Positions 10,522-20,089 of a DNA stretch of 64,000 nucleotides are shown piece after piece; position 1 is the first letter of the stretch, and each line of letters begins with the position of its first letter. The stretch is from Pseudomonas rubra (GTDB lineage: Bacteria > Pseudomonadota > Gammaproteobacteria > Pseudomonadales > Pseudomonadaceae), in NCBI RefSeq assembly GCF_028656935.1, contig NZ_JAMDGZ010000027.1, positions 60,949 to 124,948 of the forward strand, written 5' to 3'. The position numbers were made by a program, and so were the translations under genes. Under the pieces are notes generated by a model. It worked only from the letters and a program-made list of their open reading frames with translations, ran no database searches and had not been told where the DNA came from.

Positions 10522-11577
10522 GTGATTGAAGCCGATCGACTGATAGCCGCCAACGGGCGCGACCGCGAAGAGGTCCAGGACCGGGCGATCCGCCCCCTGC
10601 GCCTGGCCGAGTACATTGGCCAGCCGGTGGTGCGTGAGCAGATGGACCTGTTCATCCAGGCGGCCCGTGGGCGTAACGAATCCCTCGATCACACCCTGAT
10701 CTTTGGTCCTCCGGGGCTGGGCAAGACCACCTTGGCCAATATCATTGCCCAGGAAATGGGCGTCTCGATCAAGAGCACCTCGGGGCCGATCCTTGAGCGT
10801 CCGGGAGATTTGGCTGCCTTGCTGACCAACCTTGAACCGCACGATGTGCTGTTCATCGATGAAATCCACCGTCTGTCGCCGATCGTCGAAGAAGTGTTGT
10901 ACCCGGCCATGGAGGACTTCCAGCTCGACATCATGATCGGCGAAGGGCCGGCAGCGCGCTCGATCAAGCTCGATCTGCCGCCGTTCACTCTGGTCGGCGC
11001 CACGACCCGCGCGGGCATGCTGACCAATCCGCTGCGTGACCGTTTCGGCATCGTCCAGCGCCTGGAGTTCTACAGCACCGATGACCTGGCGACCATTGTC
11101 AGCCGTTCCGGCGGTATTCTTGGCTTGCCCATCGAGGATGAAGGCGCCTTCGAGATCGCCCGCCGGGCCCGTGGTACGCCCCGGATTGCCAACCGCCTGC
11201 TGCGGCGCGTGCGCGATTACGCCGAAGTGCGCGGCAAGGGCCACATCACCAAGCCGGTTGCCGACCTTGCGTTGAACCTGCTGGATGTCGACGAGCGTGG
11301 TTTCGACCACCAGGACCGGCGCCTGCTGCTGACCATGATCGAGAAGTTCGACGGTGGCCCGGTCGGGGTCGACAGCCTGGCAGCCGCGATCAGCGAAGAG
11401 CGCCACACCATCGAGGACGTGCTCGAGCCCTATCTGATTCAGCAGGGCTACATCATGCGCACGCCCCGGGGCAGGGTGGTGACCCGGCACGCCTACCTGC
11501 ATTTCGGCTTGAACATTCCCAACCGGCTGGGCGAATCGATCGGTGGCGAAGGTTTTTCTGCTCAGGCCGATGAATGA
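10522..11577 (+). CDS. ruvB: Holliday junction helicase motor RuvB
   Basis: A 351-residue AAA+ ATPase ring that drives branch migration. Walker A is [12 protein letters not shown] and Walker B is [10 protein letters not shown] sensor/arginine-finger region ([18 protein letters not shown]) and a C-terminal winged-helix DNA-binding domain follow. The GTG start abuts the ruvA stop. Length and motifs are all normal. Confidence 0.98.
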   Translation: MIEADRLIAANGRDREEVQDRAIRPLRLAEYIGQPVVREQMDLFIQAARGRNESLDHTLIFGPPGLGKTTLANIIAQEMGVSIKSTSGPILERPGDLAALLTNLEPHDVLFIDEIHRLSPIVEEVLYPAMEDFQLDIMIGEGPAARSIKLDLPPFTLVGATTRAGMLTNPLRDRFGIVQRLEFYSTDDLATIVSRSGGILGLPIEDEGAFEIARRARGTPRIANRLLRRVRDYAEVRGKGHITKPVADLALNLLDVDERGFDHQDRRLLLTMIEKFDGGPVGVDSLAAAISEERHTIEDVLEPYLIQQGYIMRTPRGRVVTRHAYLHFGLNIPNRLGESIGGEGFSAQADE

Positions 11578-11702
11578 CAGATTTATCCAGCATTTCTGTG
11601 GTCCTATTCGCGGGCATGCCTCAGTCACGCTGGCAATACGACATAATCGATGAAAAACAGTTGCCGGGGCGGATTGGCAAGCTGAGGAGTTAGCACTAGA
11701 GT

Positions 11703-12158
11703 ATGCGCGCGCAAAATGAGCTAGAGCCGTTCGCACATCGTTGTCGTGTCTATTACGAAGATACCGATGCCGGCGGTGTGGTGTATTACGTCAATTACCT
11801 GAAATTCATGGAACGTGCCCGCACCGAGCGGTTGCGTGACCTGGGCTTTGCCCAGTCGGCACTGGCACAGGACAACCTGCTGTTCGTGGTCCACTCCAGC
11901 GAAGCGCGCTATCACGCGCCTGCGCGGCTGGACGACGAGTTGCGGGTTACTGCGCAAGTGCTTGAATTGAACCGCGCCAGCCTGCGCTTCGTGCAGCAGG
12001 TATGGCGTGAAAAAGATGCAACGCTGCTCTGTGAGGGGCAGTTCCTGGTGGCCTGTGTGCGCGCCGATACGTTCAAACCCCGGGCCATCCCCCAAGCGCT
12101 GCGTGCAGCCTTTGCCGAGGCGGGCGACCCGGGTACTCATTCAAATGCAGGAGATTAA
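11703..12158 (+). CDS. ybgC: Tol-Pal system acyl-CoA thioesterase YbgC
   Basis: A 151-residue hot-dog-fold thioesterase. The catalytic segment [19 protein letters not shown] contains the conserved Asp of 4-hydroxybenzoyl-CoA-type thioesterases. The family hydrolyses short acyl-CoA and is a fixed first member of the tol-pal operon, where it links phospholipid metabolism to the envelope. The TAA stop and the tolQ GTG are 2 bp apart. Confidence 0.95.
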   Translation: MRAQNELEPFAHRCRVYYEDTDAGGVVYYVNYLKFMERARTERLRDLGFAQSALAQDNLLFVVHSSEARYHAPARLDDELRVTAQVLELNRASLRFVQQVWREKDATLLCEGQFLVACVRADTFKPRAIPQALRAAFAEAGDPGTHSNAGD

Positions 12159-12160
12159 GC

Positions 12161-12856
12161 GTGGAAGCTAACGTCGTCGACCATACCTCCATGTGGAGCC
12201 TGGTCAGCAATGCCAGCATCGTGGTGCAGCTGGTTATGCTGATTCTGGTGGCCGCATCGGTAACGTCATGGATCATGATTTTTCAGCGCAGCACCATGCT
12301 GCGCGCCGGTCGTCGTGCGCTGGACAGCTTTGAAGAGCGCTTCTGGTCGGGTATCGACCTGTCCAAGCTGTACCGTCAGGCTGGCAGCAACCCGGACCCG
12401 GATTCGGGTGTAGAGCAGGTGTTCCGCGCCGGCTTCAAGGAATTCTCGCGTCTGCGCCAGCAGCCAGGTGTCGACCCTGACGCAGTCATGGAAGGCGTTG
12501 GCCGGGCCATGCGCGTTGCGATCTCCCGTGAGGAAGAGAAGCTTGAGCAGAGCCTGCCGTTCCTCGCCACTGTCGGTTCCACCAGCCCGTACATCGGCCT
12601 GTTCGGGACCGTCTGGGGCATCATGAACTCCTTCCGCGGCCTGGCCTCGGCCCAGCAAGCGACCCTGGCCACCGTGGCCCCGGGTATTGCCGAAGCCCTG
12701 ATCGCCACCGCGATCGGTCTGTTTGCCGCGATCCCTGCGGTTATTGCCTACAACCGTTTCGCTGCCCGCAGTGAAGTCTTGATCGGCCGTTACTACACGT
12801 TCGCCGACGAGTTCCAGGCCATCTTGCACCGTAAAGTGCACACCAGCGAAGAGTGA
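12161..12856 (+). CDS. tolQ: Tol-Pal proton-channel subunit TolQ
   Basis: A 231-residue inner-membrane protein of the MotA/TolQ/ExbB family. It forms a pentamer around TolR and couples proton flow to TolA movement during outer-membrane constriction. A membrane segment lies near residues 17-37 (VVQLVMLILVAASVTSWIMI). Two more follow the cytoplasmic loop, in YIGLFGTVWGIMNSF and ATAIGLFAAIPAVIAYN. GTG start. Confidence 0.97.
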   Translation: MEANVVDHTSMWSLVSNASIVVQLVMLILVAASVTSWIMIFQRSTMLRAGRRALDSFEERFWSGIDLSKLYRQAGSNPDPDSGVEQVFRAGFKEFSRLRQQPGVDPDAVMEGVGRAMRVAISREEEKLEQSLPFLATVGSTSPYIGLFGTVWGIMNSFRGLASAQQATLATVAPGIAEALIATAIGLFAAIPAVIAYNRFAARSEVLIGRYYTFADEFQAILHRKVHTSEE

Positions 12857-12870
12857 TCAGGTAAAAGCCC

Positions 12871-13323
12871 ATGGCCCGAGTTCGCCACAAACGCAAGCCG
12901 GTCGCCGAGATGAACGTGGTGCCATACATCGACGTGATGTTGGTACTGCTGGTTATCTTCATGGTGACCGCACCGATGCTCAACCAAGGCGTGAAGGTCG
13001 ACCTGCCCAAGGTTTCCAGCGAAGCCTTGCCGCAGGACAACAACGTTCAGGTCCTGACCATTTCGATCAAGGCTGACAAGACCTATTTCTGGAACCTTGG
13101 CAGCGAAGTCGACACAGACAAGCAGATGGACAAGGCCATGACCTTGCCGCAAATGACCGACGCCGTGACCAAGATCATCGCCGCCGGACGTGACCAGGGC
13201 AAGCAGACCCAGGTCTTCATCCGTGGCGACAAGTCCGTTGACTACGGCGCGGTCATGGGTGCCATGGGCGGGTTGCAGAAGGCAGGTGTCGGTAACGTTG
13301 GCCTGATTACCGAGGCGCCCTGA
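12871..13323 (+). CDS. tolR: Tol-Pal proton-channel subunit TolR
   Basis: A 150-residue ExbD/TolR protein with a single membrane helix (VVPYIDVMLVLLVIFMVTAP) that carries the conserved proton-path aspartate. A periplasmic domain follows. It overlaps tolA by one base. The N-terminal MARVRHKRKPVAEMN is the positive cytoplasmic tail. Confidence 0.97.
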   Translation: MARVRHKRKPVAEMNVVPYIDVMLVLLVIFMVTAPMLNQGVKVDLPKVSSEALPQDNNVQVLTISIKADKTYFWNLGSEVDTDKQMDKAMTLPQMTDAVTKIIAAGRDQGKQTQVFIRGDKSVDYGAVMGAMGGLQKAGVGNVGLITEAP

Positions 13324-14399
13324 TGCAACAGCGAGAGCCATCCGCCTCGGAAAGCTATTTCTGGCCCAGTGTCTGGGCCATTGCGCTGCACGTTCTGGTG
13401 TTCGGCATGCTGTTCGTCAGTTTTGCCATGACCCCGGAGCTGCCGCCGGCCAAGCCTATTGTCCAGGCAACCCTGTACCAGCTCAAATCCAAGAGTCAGG
13501 CCACCACCCAGACCAATCAAAAGATTGCCGGGGAAGCCAAGAAGACCGCTTCGCGTCAAACCGAAGAAGAACAGATGGAACAGAAGAAGGTCGAGCAGCA
13601 GGCAGTCAAAGCTGCGGAACAAAAGAAGGAAGAAGCGGCTCAAAAGGCCGAAGAGGCACGCGCCGAAGCCGAAGCGAAAAAAGCCGAGCAGGCCGAGAAG
13701 GCCGAGGAAGCGAAGAAAACCGCCGAAGCCAAGAAAGCCGAAGAGGCGAAAAAGGCCACCGAGAAGCAACAGGCCGACATCGCCAAGAAAAAAGCCGAAG
13801 AGGAAGCCAAGAAAAAGGCTGACGAAGAAGCCAAGAAGCAGGCGGCTGAAGAGGCCAAGAAAAAAGCAGCCGAGGACGCCAAGAAGAAGGCGGCCGAGGA
13901 TGCCAAGAAAAAAGCAACGGCTGAAGAGGCGAAGAAGAAAGCCGCTGAAGACGCCAAGAAGAAAGCTGCGGCAGATGCGGCCAAGAAGAAGGCTCAGGAT
14001 GCAGCCCGCAAGGCGGCGGAAGACAAGAAAGCCCAGGCCCTGGCCGAGCTTCTGTCCGATACCACCGAACGGCAGCAGGCCCTGGCTGACGAGCAGGGTG
14101 ATCAGGTAGCCGGCGACTTCGACGATCTGATTCGTGCACGTGCAGCCGAAGGCTGGGCACGTCCGCCTTCTGCGCGCAAGAACATGACGGTGGTCCTGCA
14201 GATCGGCATGTTGCCCGATGGCACCATTACCTCGGTGAGCGTAGCCCGCTCCAGTGGCGATGGTCCGTTTGACAGCTCGGCTGTTGCAGCGGTCAAGAAC
14301 ATTGGTCGTTTAACCGAAATGCAGGGCTTGAAACCGAGCGAATTCAATCCCTATCGTTCATTCAAGATGACATTCACACCTGAGGATCTAGCCTTGTGA
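13323..14399 (+). CDS. tolA: Tol-Pal spanning protein TolA
   Basis: A 358-residue protein with one N-terminal membrane helix ([20 protein letters not shown]). A roughly 170-residue Ala/Lys/Glu-rich helix (repeats such as [17 protein letters not shown], about residues 75-245) crosses the periplasm. The C-terminal globular domain III contacts TolB and Pal. The repetitive coding stretch 13600-14030 gives long spurious frames on the opposite strand. It overlaps tolB by 4 bp. Confidence 0.97.
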   Translation: MQQREPSASESYFWPSVWAIALHVLVFGMLFVSFAMTPELPPAKPIVQATLYQLKSKSQATTQTNQKIAGEAKKTASRQTEEEQMEQKKVEQQAVKAAEQKKEEAAQKAEEARAEAEAKKAEQAEKAEEAKKTAEAKKAEEAKKATEKQQADIAKKKAEEEAKKKADEEAKKQAAEEAKKKAAEDAKKKAAEDAKKKATAEEAKKKAAEDAKKKAAADAAKKKAQDAARKAAEDKKAQALAELLSDTTERQQALADEQGDQVAGDFDDLIRARAAEGWARPPSARKNMTVVLQIGMLPDGTITSVSVARSSGDGPFDSSAVAAVKNIGRLTEMQGLKPSEFNPYRSFKMTFTPEDLAL

Positions 14400-15697
14400 T
14401 TAACCTTCTTCGAGGACTGCTGGTCGTTCTCTGCTGCGCAGCAGGGTTGGCCGTAGCAGATGAAAAGAACATTCTGGTCACCAGCGGCAGCGATCGCGCC
14501 ACGCCGATCGCCGTCGTGCCGTTCGGTCTGCAGGGCGGCAGCGTGCTGCCCGAAGACATGGCTGACATCATTGGTAATGACCTGCGCAACTCCGGTTATT
14601 ACTCGCCCATCCCGCGGCAGAACATGATCAGCCAGCCAAGCCAGGCCAGCGAAGTGATCTTCCGTGACTGGAAAGCCCTGGGTGCCCAGTACATCATGGT
14701 CGGCAGCATCGTCCCTTCGGGCGGTCGCCTGCAGGTGCAGTACGCCCTGTTCAACGTCGCCACCGAGCAGCAAGTGCTGACCGGCAGCGTCTCGGGCAGT
14801 GTCGATCAACTGCGCGACATGTCCCACTACATCGCTGACCAGTCGTTCGAGAAGCTCACCGGCATCAAGGGTGCGTTCTCCACCCGCATGCTCTACGTGA
14901 CTGCCGAGCGCTTCTCGACCAACAACACCCGTTACACCCTGCAGCGTTCGGACTACGACGGTGCCCGGGCGGTAACCCTGCTGCAATCGCGTGAGCCGAT
15001 CCTGTCGCCGCGTTTTGCACCCGATGGCAAGCGCATTGCCTATGTGTCGTTCGAGCAGAAGCGTCCGCGCATCTTTGTTCAGCACATCGATACCGGTCGC
15101 CGTGAGCAGATCACCAACTTTGAAGGCCTCAACGGTGCGCCAGCCTGGTCGCCGGATGGTTCGCGCCTGGCGTTCGTGCTGTCCAAGGACGGCAACCCGG
15201 ACATCTACGTGATGAACATGGGGTCGCGCCAGCTGTCGCGTGTGACTGCAGGCCCGGGTATCAACACCGAACCGTTCTGGGGTAAAGATGGCTCGACCAT
15301 CTACTTCACCTCCGACCGCGGTGGCAAACCACAGATCTACAAAACCAATGTTTCCGGCGGTGGTGCAGAGCGGGTAACTTTTGTGGGTAACTACAACGCC
15401 AACCCTAAACTGTCGGCGGATGAAAAGACCCTGGTGATGATTCATCGCCAACAAGGTTTCACCAACTTCAAAGTGGCTGCACAAGATTTGCAGCGCGGCA
15501 GTGTAAAGATTCTCTCCGAGACAAGTCTTGATGAGTCACCCACTGTTGCGCCCAACGGCACCATGCTAATCTACGCCACCCGCCAGCAGGGCCGGGGAGT
15601 CTTGATGCTCGTGTCTCTCAACGGACGCGTGAGGCTCCCGCTTCCTACCGCTCAAGGCGAAGTCAGAGAACCGTCCTGGTCCCCTTACCTGAACTGA
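14396..15697 (+). CDS. tolB: Tol-Pal periplasmic propeller TolB
   Basis: A 433-residue periplasmic protein. It has a signal peptide ([18 protein letters not shown]), an N-terminal alpha/beta domain, and a six-bladed propeller visible as PD40-type repeats such as [26 protein letters not shown] and [12 protein letters not shown]. It binds Pal and TolA. The GTG start is inside the tolA end (GTGA overlap), so it is translationally coupled. Confidence 0.97.
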   Translation: MINLLRGLLVVLCCAAGLAVADEKNILVTSGSDRATPIAVVPFGLQGGSVLPEDMADIIGNDLRNSGYYSPIPRQNMISQPSQASEVIFRDWKALGAQYIMVGSIVPSGGRLQVQYALFNVATEQQVLTGSVSGSVDQLRDMSHYIADQSFEKLTGIKGAFSTRMLYVTAERFSTNNTRYTLQRSDYDGARAVTLLQSREPILSPRFAPDGKRIAYVSFEQKRPRIFVQHIDTGRREQITNFEGLNGAPAWSPDGSRLAFVLSKDGNPDIYVMNMGSRQLSRVTAGPGINTEPFWGKDGSTIYFTSDRGGKPQIYKTNVSGGGAERVTFVGNYNANPKLSADEKTLVMIHRQQGFTNFKVAAQDLQRGSVKILSETSLDESPTVAPNGTMLIYATRQQGRGVLMLVSLNGRVRLPLPTAQGEVREPSWSPYLN

Positions 15698-15749
15698 CGC
15701 GGCGCTTTACGTTGTACTTAACACACTGGGGTTCATTAGGAGTTTCACG

Positions 15750-16247
15750 ATGGAAATGCTGAAGTTTGGTAAGTTTGCTGCGCTGGCTCTGGCCATGGCC
15801 GTAGCTGTAGGTTGCTCCTCCAAAGGCGGTGACGACGCTGGCCAAGGCCAAGTCGACCCTAACGCTGGCTACGGTGCCAACACTGGCGCTGTTGACGGCA
15901 GCCTGAGCGAAGAAGCTGCTCTGCGCGCAATCACCACCTTCTACTTCGAATACGACAGCTCGGACCTGAAGCCAGAAGCCATGCGCGCTCTGGACGTTCA
16001 TGCCAAGGACCTGAAAGGCAACGGCGCTCGCGTCGTGCTGGAAGGTAACACCGACGAGCGTGGTACTCGCGAATACAACATGGCTCTGGGCGAGCGTCGT
16101 GCGAAAGCCGTTCAACGCTACCTGGTACTGCAAGGCGTTTCTCCTGCCCAGCTGGAACTGGTTTCCTACGGCGAAGAGCGTCCAGTTGCTACCGGTAACG
16201 ACGAGCAGTCCTGGGCTCAGAACCGTCGCGTCGAACTGCGTAAGTAA
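15750..16247 (+). CDS. pal: Peptidoglycan-associated lipoprotein Pal/OprL
   Basis: A 165-residue outer-membrane lipoprotein. The signal peptide ends in lipobox AVGC (Cys22). A disordered linker follows, then an OmpA-like domain with the peptidoglycan-binding motif [20 protein letters not shown]. It anchors the outer membrane to the wall and is partner to TolB. The AGGAG ribosome site is strong; the 52-bp gap after tolB may carry an extra promoter, as suggested for other oprL genes. Confidence 0.97.
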   Translation: MEMLKFGKFAALALAMAVAVGCSSKGGDDAGQGQVDPNAGYGANTGAVDGSLSEEAALRAITTFYFEYDSSDLKPEAMRALDVHAKDLKGNGARVVLEGNTDERGTREYNMALGERRAKAVQRYLVLQGVSPAQLELVSYGEERPVATGNDEQSWAQNRRVELRK

Positions 16248-16253
16248 TTCGAT

Positions 16254-17084
16254 ATGCGAACGTGCCGTCGTGCTGTAACCGTCCTGGCTCTCACCCTGCC
16301 TCTCATGGCCTGGGCTGAGGTTCCTGTTGTTGATGACAACGCAGGCTATAGCGGCGCAAGCAGCTATCCGCCCGCGGGTTATGGTACGAACGGCGCCTAT
16401 GCCGGGGGAGGGGTTACGGCCCCTGCCTCGGCACAGGGCCAGCTGTTCATGCAACTGCAGCAAATGCAGGAGCAGATTGCGCGTCAACAAGGCATCATTG
16501 AAGAGTTGCAAAATGATGTGTCACGCATGAAACAGGAGAGCCTGGAGCGTTACCAGGACCTGGATCGGCGTATTGGAAGCGGTGTTGCACCTGCCGCCAC
16601 TCCTACCAATTCCCCAGCCGGTGGCGAAGCCGCTGCCGGTGCTGCTGCAGGCGCCGCCGCGGGCGCAGCCACTGGCCAACAGCCTGCCGCCAGCAGCGAA
16701 CCTGGCGATCCGGCGAAAGAGAAGCTCTACTACGACGCTGCTTTCGACCTGATCAAAGCCAAGGATTTCGACAAGGCCAGCCAGGCGTTCAACGCCTTCC
16801 TGCGCAAGTACCCGAACAGCCAGTACGCCGGCAACGCCCAGTACTGGCTCGGTGAAGTCAACCTGGCCAAGGGTGACCTGCAAGGCGCAGGGCAGGCCTT
16901 CGCCAAGGTCAGCCAGTTGTATCCCAAGCACAACAAAGTGCCGGATTCGCTGTACAAGCTGGCCGATGTCGAGCGTCGCCTGGGTCATACCGACCGGGTC
17001 AAGGGCATTCTCCAGCAGGTGGTCACCCAGTACCCGGGTACCTCGGCTGCGCAACTGGCCCAGCGCGACCTGCAAAAGCTCTAA
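16254..17084 (+). CDS. cpoB: Cell division coordinator CpoB
   Basis: A 276-residue periplasmic protein that coordinates peptidoglycan synthesis with Tol-driven constriction. It has a signal peptide ending in MAWA. An N-terminal trimeric coiled coil reads QLQQMQEQIARQQGIIEELQ. A Gly/Ala-rich linker follows, then a C-terminal TPR domain (AFDLIKAKDFDKASQAFNAF onward). It starts 6 bp after pal and closes the operon at the terminator near 17115. Confidence 0.95.
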   Translation: MRTCRRAVTVLALTLPLMAWAEVPVVDDNAGYSGASSYPPAGYGTNGAYAGGGVTAPASAQGQLFMQLQQMQEQIARQQGIIEELQNDVSRMKQESLERYQDLDRRIGSGVAPAATPTNSPAGGEAAAGAAAGAAAGAATGQQPAASSEPGDPAKEKLYYDAAFDLIKAKDFDKASQAFNAFLRKYPNSQYAGNAQYWLGEVNLAKGDLQGAGQAFAKVSQLYPKHNKVPDSLYKLADVERRLGHTDRVKGILQQVVTQYPGTSAAQLAQRDLQKL

Positions 17085-17101
17085 AGCACTTGCTTTAAAA
17101 G

Positions 17102-17127
17102 AAACCCGCGCTCGTCGCGGGTTTTTT
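17102..17127 (+). terminator. Terminator of the tol-pal operon
   Basis: A 9-bp stem AAACCCGCG/CGCGGGTTT with a CTCGT loop and a T run, 18 bp after the cpoB stop. Confidence 0.93.
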
Positions 17128-17242
17128 CGTTAGAATCATCGCCCTTTTATGAAACACGCTGCTGCGAACTACGCGATGACGGGTTTGCAGCGGTGCCTGA
17201 CGGAGGCGGACAGCCTGTTTAGCTGTTACGCCCGTGGCGACT

Positions 17243-17890
17243 ATGCAAGACACATTACGCATCACCGAAGTTTTTTACTCTTTGCAGGGTGAAACGCGTA
17301 CCGCTGGGCTGCCCACGGTATTCGTTCGCCTGACTGGCTGCCCGTTGCGTTGCCAGTACTGCGACAGCGAATACGCCTTCAGCGGCGGCAGCATTCGCAC
17401 CCTCGATTCGATCCTCGAACAGGTCGCCGGATTCCGTCCGCGCTATGTCTGTGTCACCGGCGGTGAGCCGCTGGCCCAGCCCAATGCCATTGCTTTGCTC
17501 AAGCAGCTGTGTGACGCCGGTTACGACGTTTCGTTGGAGACCAGTGGTGCTCTGGATATTTCCAAGGTCGACACCCGGGTCAGCCGTGTGGTCGACCTGA
17601 AAACCCCGGGCTCCGAGGAAGTGCACCGCAACCGTTACGAGAACATCGAACTGCTGACCCGCAACGATCAGGTCAAGTTCGTTATCTGTTCCCGTGAAGA
17701 CTACGATTGGGCGGTGTCCAAACTCATTCAGTACGGCCTGGAAAGGCGTGCGGGTGAAGTATTGTTCTCGCCGAGCCACCACCAAGTGAGTGCCACGGAC
17801 CTGGCCGACTGGATCGTGGCCGATAATTTGCCGGTTCGCTTTCAGATGCAGTTGCACAAGCTGCTGTGGAATGACGAGCCGGGACGCTGA
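17243..17890 (+). CDS. queE: 7-carboxy-7-deazaguanine synthase QueE
   Basis: A 215-residue radical SAM enzyme that contracts the ring of 6-carboxytetrahydropterin to make CDG, in the preQ0/queuosine pathway. The cluster motif is CPLRCQYC (CxxxCxxC). The start [18 protein letters not shown] at ATG 17243 is the family form; a GTG lies 9 bp upstream in frame. queC follows 13 bp later, and together they make preQ0. Confidence 0.95.
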   Translation: MQDTLRITEVFYSLQGETRTAGLPTVFVRLTGCPLRCQYCDSEYAFSGGSIRTLDSILEQVAGFRPRYVCVTGGEPLAQPNAIALLKQLCDAGYDVSLETSGALDISKVDTRVSRVVDLKTPGSEEVHRNRYENIELLTRNDQVKFVICSREDYDWAVSKLIQYGLERRAGEVLFSPSHHQVSATDLADWIVADNLPVRFQMQLHKLLWNDEPGR

Positions 17891-17903
17891 CAGGAGTGAT
17901 GCA

Positions 17904-18578
17904 ATGACAGACAAACGTGCGGTAATTCTGCTTTCCGGGGGCCTGGACTCGGCCACCGTCGTCGCCATGGCCAAGGCCGAAGGCTACAGCTGCTATACCA
18001 TGAGCTTCGACTATGGCCAGCGCCACCGTGCCGAGCTCAACGCTGCGGCGCGGGTGGCCCGCGACCAGGGCGTGGTCGAGCACAAGGTCATTGGCCTGAA
18101 CCTGGACGGTATCGGTGGCTCGGCCCTGACTGACAGCAGCATCGATGTGCCCGAGGCGCCGAGCGAAGGCATCCCGGTAACTTATGTGCCGGCGCGCAAC
18201 ACCGTGTTTCTGTCCCTGGCCCTGGGCTGGGCAGAGGTGCTTGAAGCTCGCGATATCTTTATCGGCGTCAATGCGGTGGATTACTCCGGTTACCCGGACT
18301 GCCGTCCGGAGTTCGTCGAGGCCTTCGAGCGCATGGCCAACCTGGCCACCAAGGCCGGCGTCGAAGGCAACGGCTTCCGCATCCAGGCACCGCTGCAGAA
18401 CATGAGCAAGGCGCAGATCGTCCAGGCTGGTATGGCTCGCGGCGTTGACTACAGCCTGACGGTTTCCTGCTATCAGGCCGACGATGAAGGCCGTGCTTGC
18501 GGTAAATGCGACAGCTGCCGCCTGCGTGCTGACGGCTTCAAAGCCGCCGGTGTAGAGGACCCGACCCGATATTTTTAA
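17904..18578 (+). CDS. queC: 7-cyano-7-deazaguanine synthase QueC
   Basis: A 224-residue ATP-dependent enzyme that converts CDG to preQ0 with ammonia. The PP-loop is [14 protein letters not shown]. The C-terminal zinc cysteines are [20 protein letters not shown]. The ATG at 17904 follows the ribosome site CAGGAGTG. Confidence 0.97.
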   Translation: MTDKRAVILLSGGLDSATVVAMAKAEGYSCYTMSFDYGQRHRAELNAAARVARDQGVVEHKVIGLNLDGIGGSALTDSSIDVPEAPSEGIPVTYVPARNTVFLSLALGWAEVLEARDIFIGVNAVDYSGYPDCRPEFVEAFERMANLATKAGVEGNGFRIQAPLQNMSKAQIVQAGMARGVDYSLTVSCYQADDEGRACGKCDSCRLRADGFKAAGVEDPTRYF

Positions 18579-18597
18579 ATTATTTTGCGATGGGGTG

Positions 18598-18626
18598 TTG
18601 ATTTCCTGTTAGAAATCAGTATTATA
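18598..18626 (+). promoter_or_regulatory. Probable promoter of tRNA-Lys
   Basis: TTGATT (18598-18603) and TATTATA (18620-18626) have sigma70-like spacing of 16 bp and end 13 bp before the tRNA. Confidence 0.6.
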
Positions 18627-18639
18627 CGCGCCATCCAAC

Positions 18640-18715
18640 GGGTCGTTAGCTCAGTTGGTAGAGCAGTTGGCTTTTAACCAATTGGTCGTAGGTTCGAATC
18701 CTACACGACCCACCA
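18640..18715 (+). tRNA. tRNA-Lys (anticodon TTT)
   Basis: A 76-nt cloverleaf beginning GGGTCGTTAGCTCAGTTGGT and ending with encoded CCA. The acceptor stem GGGTCGT pairs with ACGACCC, the anticodon loop is CTTTTAA, and the T arm is GGTTCGAATCC. In P. aeruginosa the equivalent tRNA is an island insertion site, as I recall; no integrase is next to it here. Confidence 0.98.
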
Positions 18716-18728
18716 TACGCTGTAAGAG

Positions 18729-18764
18729 AAAGCCCGCGTCCTGCAAAGGTCGCGGGCTTTTTCG
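18729..18764 (+). terminator. tRNA-Lys terminator
   Basis: A 10-bp stem AAAGCCCGCG/CGCGGGCTTT with a 12-nt loop, followed by TTC, 13 bp after the tRNA. Confidence 0.88.
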
Positions 18765-18860
18765 TTTCTGCTGCTTGCTACTTTTCAGGCAAGGTGGTGC
18801 ACAGTTCACAATATTGGCAATCTGCAAAGATTCGTACATATGGTTTCAAATTGTCTTGCA

Positions 18861-18872
18861 GTCTGCGCAGAC
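18861..18872. promoter_or_regulatory. Perfect 12-bp palindrome upstream of the ter locus
   Basis: GTCTGCGCAGAC is a perfect palindrome in the 298-bp gap between tRNA-Lys and the ter locus. The smaller dyad AATCTGCAAAGATT lies some 40 bp before it. It may be an operator, but I know of no regulator for this sequence. Confidence 0.35.
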
Positions 18873-19013
18873 CAAATGTCATTGCTTGAGTAATATATCG
18901 CCACAGTTTCCCGTTGATACGTACCATCAGGTCGCGTCAACGCTTCCCCCGCAATGACTGCTGTCCCCGTCACGGGCTTCACCCGCGGCCGGGTAACTAT
19001 TTAAGGATGAAAT

Positions 19014-20012
19014 GTGATCTGGTTTCTCGAGGGGCAGTCCAGCCAAAGGGACATCATTCTGGGCGCTCGTGAAGCGCTTGCACCTGAAATCCGGATATTC
19101 GCCTCGCACCGTCAGGACCGCCCGGAAATCACCGGGCTGGCAGATGTCAGCCTGCGTGAGCCAAGCGATGACCAGGAGCGGCTTGACTGGGTCATCGCCA
19201 CGGCTCGGGAGCAGGGCATCAAGGTCATCTTGGTGGGCCGGGGCGGCAGTGCCTTCGAGGCTTTCCGTGAGCGCTTCGAGGCCGAGAACCTGCAGTTGGT
19301 CACCGGTGGCATGTCGCCGCGCACCTTCGAGCTGGTCGACGACAAGAGCAAGTTCACCGCTGAGGCGCAGCGCGCAGGCCTGGCCTGTATCCCGGCGATC
19401 ACTGTTACCAGCGCCCAGGAGCTGAGCAGTGCCTACGAAGCCCTCAGCGCTCTGGGTGAAGTATGTGTGAAGCCGGCCGTGGGTATCTATGGACAAGGTT
19501 TCTGGCGCTTCAAGCCTCAGGCCGATGCGTTTCGCTGTTTTGCCAATCCCGACTCCCGGGAAGTGAATTTCGACACATATCTGCAGGCTTACAGTACCGA
19601 GGCAGAGCGCCCGGCGCTGCTGGTGATGCCCTATATGCCCGGTAGTGAATGTTCGATCGACATGGTCTGCGAGGCCGGACTTGCGGTCGCGTATGTCGGG
19701 CGGCGCAAGCAGGGCCTGCATCAGACCTTCGAAATCGACTCCCCGGCAGTAGCACTTGCCCTGAAAGCGGCAGCGCATTTTCAGTGCGATGGTCTGGTCA
19801 ATGTCCAGACTCGGGATGACGCGGCGGGGACCCCCCATTTGCTGGAAATCAATCCGCGCTACTCGGGCGGTATTGGCTATACCCGCGAAACCGGCATCAA
19901 TCTGCCCGGTATTTTTGCCGCGCGGCGCTTGGGGCTGCCTGAACCGGTCGCAAACTGGCGTGCGGGCGTTCGGATCAAGGCCGTTACCGTAGCCGTGCCA
20001 GTAGCATCATGA
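19014..20012 (+). CDS. ATP-grasp enzyme of the Ter biosynthetic module
   Basis: A 332-residue ATP-grasp ligase. A pre-grasp alpha/beta domain (MIWFLEGQSSQRDIILGARE) is followed by ATP-binding segments CVKPAVGIYGQGFWRF and LLVMPYMPGSECSIDMV. The magnesium-binding end HLLEINPRYSGGIGYTRETG resembles carbamoyl-phosphate synthase-type grasp proteins. The family would join a carboxylate to an amine or similar nucleophile; the substrate is unknown. The GTG start at 19014 is supported by AAGGA at 19003-19007; the overlapping ATG runs straight into a stop. It is first in a run of genes that reaches terE. Genes of this type are known partners in Ter stress loci proposed to make a nucleoside-like metabolite (Anantharaman, Iyer and Aravind). 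Confidence 0.85.
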   Translation: MIWFLEGQSSQRDIILGAREALAPEIRIFASHRQDRPEITGLADVSLREPSDDQERLDWVIATAREQGIKVILVGRGGSAFEAFRERFEAENLQLVTGGMSPRTFELVDDKSKFTAEAQRAGLACIPAITVTSAQELSSAYEALSALGEVCVKPAVGIYGQGFWRFKPQADAFRCFANPDSREVNFDTYLQAYSTEAERPALLVMPYMPGSECSIDMVCEAGLAVAYVGRRKQGLHQTFEIDSPAVALALKAAAHFQCDGLVNVQTRDDAAGTPHLLEINPRYSGGIGYTRETGINLPGIFAARRLGLPEPVANWRAGVRIKAVTVAVPVAS

Positions 20013-20089
20013 TGTTAAGTTGACACAGCATATTTGATACCATCGTGCCCAAAGGAATTCTGGGTAACGATACAGGGAGAAAAAAAGGG

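Noticed and set aside
9865..11736. 623-codon minus-strand frame opposite ruvA-ruvB
   Set aside because: Antisense of conserved genes; its translation has no recognisable family.
13459..14160. Arg/Lys-rich and Ser/Ala-rich frames within tolA
   Set aside because: Produced by the repetitive Ala/Lys codons of the TolA helix.
17128..17242. preQ1 riboswitch upstream of queE
   Set aside because: I looked for the class I pattern and its A-rich tail; neither is present.
18640..19013. Island insertion at tRNA-Lys
   Set aside because: No integrase nearby and no duplicated tRNA end; the ter locus has core-like composition.
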